Positions 37,486-41,319 of a stretch of DNA of 41,319 bases are shown here, one piece after another (the stretch's first letter is position 1; each line of letters begins with the position of its first letter). Made by a program: the position numbers and the translations under genes. This DNA is from Aphanomyces cochlioides (taxonomy: Eukaryota; Oomycota; Saprolegniomycetes; Saprolegniales; Verrucalvaceae), in NCBI GenBank assembly GCA_019828595.1, contig JAHQRK010000072.1:1-41319 (forward strand), given 5' to 3'. The notes below the pieces were generated by a model. It made no database searches. It was not told the DNA's origin and saw only the letters and a list, made by a program, of their open reading frames with translations.

Positions 37486-38608
37486 GCTATACTATACACC
37501 CACACAACACGATACCATACAACCGAGACACAACAACACATACCACCAAGCATATTCCACTCCCCACGACAACAACGATACCACATTCACACCAAGTTAC
37601 ATCAACTACACCATATATATACACAGTCAACACACTACACCCTCATACCTTATACTCACCGACATATATACAACACACCAGCTACTTCCTACTACCGACC
37701 TCGTGGCAGTCGTCACACACATCAATGGATGGCCGTGGGTCGTGCTTGGAAATTGATGAGATCTAATCTGGATGGCTTGACTGCAACAATGCGTTTTACT
37801 GGAGTCAAATCAGGTACATCTTCCCATACAAATGGCGTCAATGTTGTGGCTTTATCCGCTGCATTTCTCACACGAACAGCTCACTCCAGTTCGTCTACAT
37901 TGATGGATTCAAGCATCGTAATCGCAGCTTTCTCTGTGTCGAAAGTTGGGACGCTTTTCATGGCAAACAAAAAGTGTCCCAATATGATATTCTACTCTCC
38001 TTTTCGTCCAAAGTATGGTCACTACATAATGACCAGTTTGACTCACGATTATAAGAGCGCCATCATTCTTGCACAGCCGAGGCCACATATATATGAGCAA
38101 GTTGTTGTATTCCAAGTGCGTGGACATGTTGGAAGAGCGTATTTATCGTCTTCCATTTCACACCATCGACAAAAGTATGATGGATCGAGTCTCGCGCAAC
38201 GTATTGGATTCAAGATATTGTTTCTCCAGCTTTGTAATTCCTCCAATTGTATGCATGTAATGTGTGCTATTCGCGTTGGATGAGACCAAATGTGTCGAGA
38301 CATTCGAGAACAGGACATGAAATGGGTTACGAATGACAGTCATGTGAGCCTGGTCGAAACTCCTCTTCTGGTACATGGTATATTTTCTTTGGCGTGGCAA
38401 TATGGAATGAGTGTTTTGAAAAAGAAAACAGAGCGACGGATGATTGGGGAGACGAGTGGGTACGTTTTTCGTGGAGAAAAATGCTGGTTGTTTGTATTGT
38501 TTGTCTGATGACGAAGGGATAGAAAAGTCGAGATATAAAGACAGTCGAGTGAAGGAGGTGGAGAGTGTGGATGGAAAGTGAGAGTGGTGAAAAAGAGGGC
38601 AAAAGTGT

Positions 38609-38682
38609 AGTCCACGACGGGACTCGAACCCGCAATCTCCCGCTTCGTAGGCGGATGCCCTATCCAATTGGGCCACGTAGAC
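38609..38682 (-). tRNA. trnR-ACG: tRNA-Arg(ACG), unit 33
   Basis: Matches the reference copy. Shares the one-G-fewer T5 allele with unit 30; G, and C at 38893. Units 30 and 33 are three units apart, in line with a three-unit duplication. Confidence 0.96.
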
Positions 38683-39804
38683 GCTATACTATACACCCAC
38701 ACAACACGATACCATACAACCGAGACACAACAACACATACCACCAAGCATATTCCACTCCCCACGACAACAACGATACCACATTCACACCAAGTTACATC
38801 AACTACACCATATATATACACAGTCAACACACTACACCCTCATACCTTATACTCACCGACATATATACAACACACCAGCTACTTCCTACTACCGACCTCG
38901 TGGCAGTCGTCACACACATCAATGGATGGCCGTGGGTCGTGCTTGGAAATTGATGAGATCTAATCTGGATGGCTTGACTGCAACAATGCGTTTTACTGGA
39001 GTCAAATCAGGTACATCTTCCCATACAAATGGCGTCAATGTTGTGGCTTTATCCGCTGCATTTCTCACACGAACAGCTCACTCCAGTTCGTCTACATTGA
39101 TGGATTCAAGCATCGTAATCGCAGCTTTCTCTGTGTCGAAAGTTGGGACGCTTTTCATGGCAAACAAAAAGTGTCCCAATATGATATTCTACTCTCCTTT
39201 TCGTCCAAAGTATGGTCACTACATAATGACCAGTTTGACTCACGATTATAAGAGCGCCATCATTCTTGCACAGCCGAGGCCACATATATATGAGCAAGTT
39301 GTTGTATTCCAAGTGCGTGGACATGTTGGAAGAGCGTATTTATCGTCTTCCATTTCACACCATCGACAAAAGTATGATGGATCGAGTCTCGCGCAACGTA
39401 TTGGATTCAAGATATTGTTTCTCCAGCTTTGTAATTCCTCCAATTGTATGCATGTAATGTGTGCTATTCGCGTTGGATGAGACCAAATGTGTCGAGACAT
39501 TCGAGAACAGGACATGAAATGGGTTACGAATGACAGTCATGTGAGCCTGGTCGAAACTCCTCTTCTGGTACATGGTATATTTTCTTTGGCGTGGCAATAT
39601 GGAATGAGTGTTTTGAAAAAGAAAACAGAGCGACGGATGATTGGGGAGACGAGTGGGTACGTTTTTCGTGGAGAAAAATGCTGGTTGTTTGTATTGTTTG
39701 TCTGATGACGAAGGGATAGAAAAGTCGAGATATAAAGACAGTCGAGTGAAGGAGGTGGAGAGTGTGGATGGAAAGTGAGAGTGGTGAAAGAGGGGCAAAA
39801 GTGT

Positions 39805-39878
39805 AGTCCACGACGGGACTCGAACCCGCAATCTCCCGCTTCGTAGGCGGATGCCCTATCCAATTGGGCCACGTAGAC
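39805..39878 (-). tRNA. trnR-ACG: tRNA-Arg(ACG), unit 34
   Basis: Matches the reference copy; last intact tRNA on the right. Alleles: T3, G, and C at 40089. The rest of this unit is irregular from 40054 and lacks 190 bp. Confidence 0.95.
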
Positions 39879-40053
39879 GCTATACTATACACCCACACAA
39901 CACGATACCATACAACCGAGACACAACAACACATACCACCAAGCATATTCCACTCCCCACGACAACAACGATACCACATTCACACCAAGTTACATCAACT
40001 ACACCATATATATACACAGTCAACACACTACACCCTCATACCTTATACTCACC

Positions 40054-41319
40054 TACATATATACAATATATCAGCTACTTCCTACTACCGACCTCGTGGC
40101 AGTCGTCACACACATCAATGGATGGCCGTGGGTCGTGCTTGGAAATTGATGAGATCTAATCTGGATGGCTCGACTGCAACAATGCGTTTTACTGGAGTCA
40201 AATCAGGCTACATCTTCCCATACAAATGGCGTCAATGTTGTGGCTTTATCGATTATAAGAGCGCCATCATTCTTGCACAGCCGAGGCCACATATATATGA
40301 GCAAGTTGTTGTATTCCAAGTGCGTGGACATGTTGGAAGAGCGTATTTATCGTCTTCCATTTCAGCTTTATCATTGACAAAAGTATGATGGATCCGAGTC
40401 TCGCGCAACGTATTGGATTCAAGATATTGTTTCTCCAGCTTTGTAATTCCTCCAATTGTATGCATGTAATGTGTGCTATTCGCGTTGGATGAGACCAAAT
40501 GTGTCGAGACATTCGAGAACAGGACATGAAATGGGTTACGAATGACAGTCATGTGAGCCTGGTCGAAACTCCTCTTCTGGTACATGGTATATTTTCTTTT
40601 CTTTGGCGTGGCAATATGGAATGAGTGTTTTGAAAAAGAAAACAGAGCGACGGATGATTGGGGAGACGAGTGGGTACGTTTTTCGTGGAGAAAAATGCTG
40701 GTTGTTTGTATTGTTTGTCTGATGACGAAGGGATAGAAAAGTCGAGATATAAAGACAGTCGAGTGAAGGAGGTGGAGAGTGTGGATGGAAAGTGAGAGTG
40801 GTGAAAAAGAGGGGCAAAAGTGTAGTCCACTACGGGACTCGAACCGCAATCTCCCGCTTCGTAGGCAAATGCCTCATCCAATTGGGCCACGTAGATGCTA
40901 TACGATACACCCACACAACACGATACCATACAACCGAGACACAACAACACATACCACCAAACATATTCCACTCCCACGCCAGCAACAACGATACCACATT
41001 CACACCAAGTTACATCAACTACACCATATATATACACAGTCAACACACTACACCCTCATACCTTATACTCACCGACATATATACAACACACCAGCTACTT
41101 CCTACTACTGACCTCGTGGCAGTCGTCACACACATCAATGGATGGCCGTGGGTCGTGCTTGGAAATTGATGAGATCTAATCTGGATGGCTTGACTGCAAC
41201 AATGCGTTTTACTCGAGTCAAATCAGGTACATCTTCCCATACAAATGGCGTCAATGTTTCTTATCCGCTGCATTTCTCACACGAACAGCTCACTCCAGTT
41301 CGTCTACATTGATGGATTC
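40054..41319. repeat. Right irregular edge of the array (distal part of unit 34 and unit 35)
   Basis: From 40054 the match to the core unit deteriorates. There are clustered substitutions at 40054-40071, a 190-bp deletion at about 40250, a replaced stretch at about 40365-40376, and a 5-bp expansion in the pyrimidine run near 40597. A damaged tRNA follows at 40824-40896, small changes lie near 40970-40985, and a short deletion lies near 41257. The window ends inside the unit at a position equivalent to 4394 of unit 4. The same two explanations apply as for the left edge: decaying array margin or assembly-end error. The 190-bp loss is too large for simple base-calling noise but could be a misassembly. 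Confidence 0.88.
40824..40896 (-). pseudogene. Damaged tRNA-Arg(ACG) copy, unit 35
   Basis: 73 nt. The B box and anticodon loop are intact. One C is missing from the T stem (plus strand GAACCGC), and the D stem and anticodon-stem 5' strand are altered (plus strand GGCAAATGCCTCATCC against GGCGGATGCCCTATCC), leaving D-stem mismatches and three U-G pairs in the anticodon stem. The acceptor has two changes: the first base becomes A opposite C, and CGTGGAC becomes AGTGGAC, losing its pair with G7. Unlikely to yield a stable tRNA. Confidence 0.75.

Larger units (their letters stand above)
1..41319. repeat. Tandem array of ~1.2-kb units, each with one tRNA-Arg(ACG) gene
   Basis: The same unit recurs head to tail across the entire window. 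Taking the ATGGCCGTGGG landmark as phase, it occurs at 1900, 3016, 4213, 5409, 6604, 7800, 8996, 10192, 11390, 12587 and onward to 40122 and 41142, a spacing of 1,195-1,198 bp in the core. Shorter spacings of 1,116 bp (1900 to 3016) and 1,020 bp (40122 to 41142) reflect deletions at the two edges. Core units look identical except at a handful of sites. Both window ends fall inside a unit, so the true array length is unknown. Large tandem arrays of tRNA-bearing units are established in Entamoeba; that this one is homogenised by unequal crossing-over or gene conversion is inference. Copy number in an assembly of such repeats may be wrong in either direction. Confidence 0.98.

Noticed and set aside
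1..41319. 5S rRNA, U6 snRNA or spliced-leader RNA within the unit, as in some mixed Pol III arrays
   Set aside because: I looked for the conserved cores of these RNAs on both strands (including the dinoflagellate, kinetoplastid and nematode spliced leaders) and saw none. A covariance-model scan would be decisive.
1..41319. CRISPR array or bacterial repeat
   Set aside because: The unit is about 1.2 kb with no short repeat-spacer pattern, and the tRNA lacks encoded CCA and carries eukaryotic Pol III signals.
1..41319. LTR or DNA transposon tandem, or rolling-circle element
   Set aside because: No terminal inverted repeats, LTRs, transposase or reverse-transcriptase motifs could be recognised in the unit. 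Head-to-tail identity is explained by tandem duplication alone.

Overview
The window is one long tandem repeat: about 34 to 35 head-to-tail copies of a unit of roughly 1.2 kb (interior units 1,195 to 1,198 bp). Each unit carries a single tRNA gene on the minus strand. No conventional protein gene, rRNA, transposon or CRISPR array can be supported. The tRNA folds as a canonical 74-nt cloverleaf with anticodon ACG (tRNA-Arg, read as ICG after A34 deamination). It has no intron and no encoded CCA. It has internal A and B boxes and a TTTT stop 4 nt past its 3' end. These are features of RNA polymerase III genes, so the DNA is eukaryotic and nuclear. The sequence does not identify the lineage. The architecture resembles the tandem tRNA arrays known from Entamoeba and, more loosely, tRNA clusters in some animals and plants.

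Layout, with units numbered by their tRNA from left to right. Positions 1-3009 hold a partial unit and units 1 to 3, which carry many small indels and substitutions, a 79-bp spacer deletion and three damaged tRNA copies. Positions about 3010-40053 hold the homogeneous core (units 4 to 34), with 31 apparently identical intact tRNA-Arg(ACG) genes. Positions 40054-41319 are irregular again, with a 190-bp deletion in unit 34, a damaged tRNA in unit 35, and a window end inside the repeat. The window therefore starts and stops inside the array and no unique flanking DNA is visible.

Within a unit, read on the plus strand: a purine-rich tract (about 95 bp), the Pol III terminator, the tRNA (antisense to this strand), an A/C-rich tract almost free of G (about 210 bp), then about 800 bp of mixed composition with open frames of uncertain status. 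Base composition switches sharply at the tRNA. Core units differ at only a few sites seen by eye: one G/C site, one T/C site, a T3/T5 run just behind the terminator, and rare single-base indels. The G/C site shows a three-unit periodicity over much of the array, suggesting a higher-order repeat of about 3.59 kb. This pattern fits homogenisation by unequal exchange or recent amplification, with diverged units at the edges, but error at assembly ends could produce the same edges.

The notable biology is a megasatellite-like array amplifying one arginine tRNA gene. The open frames in the unit are recorded as unproven.
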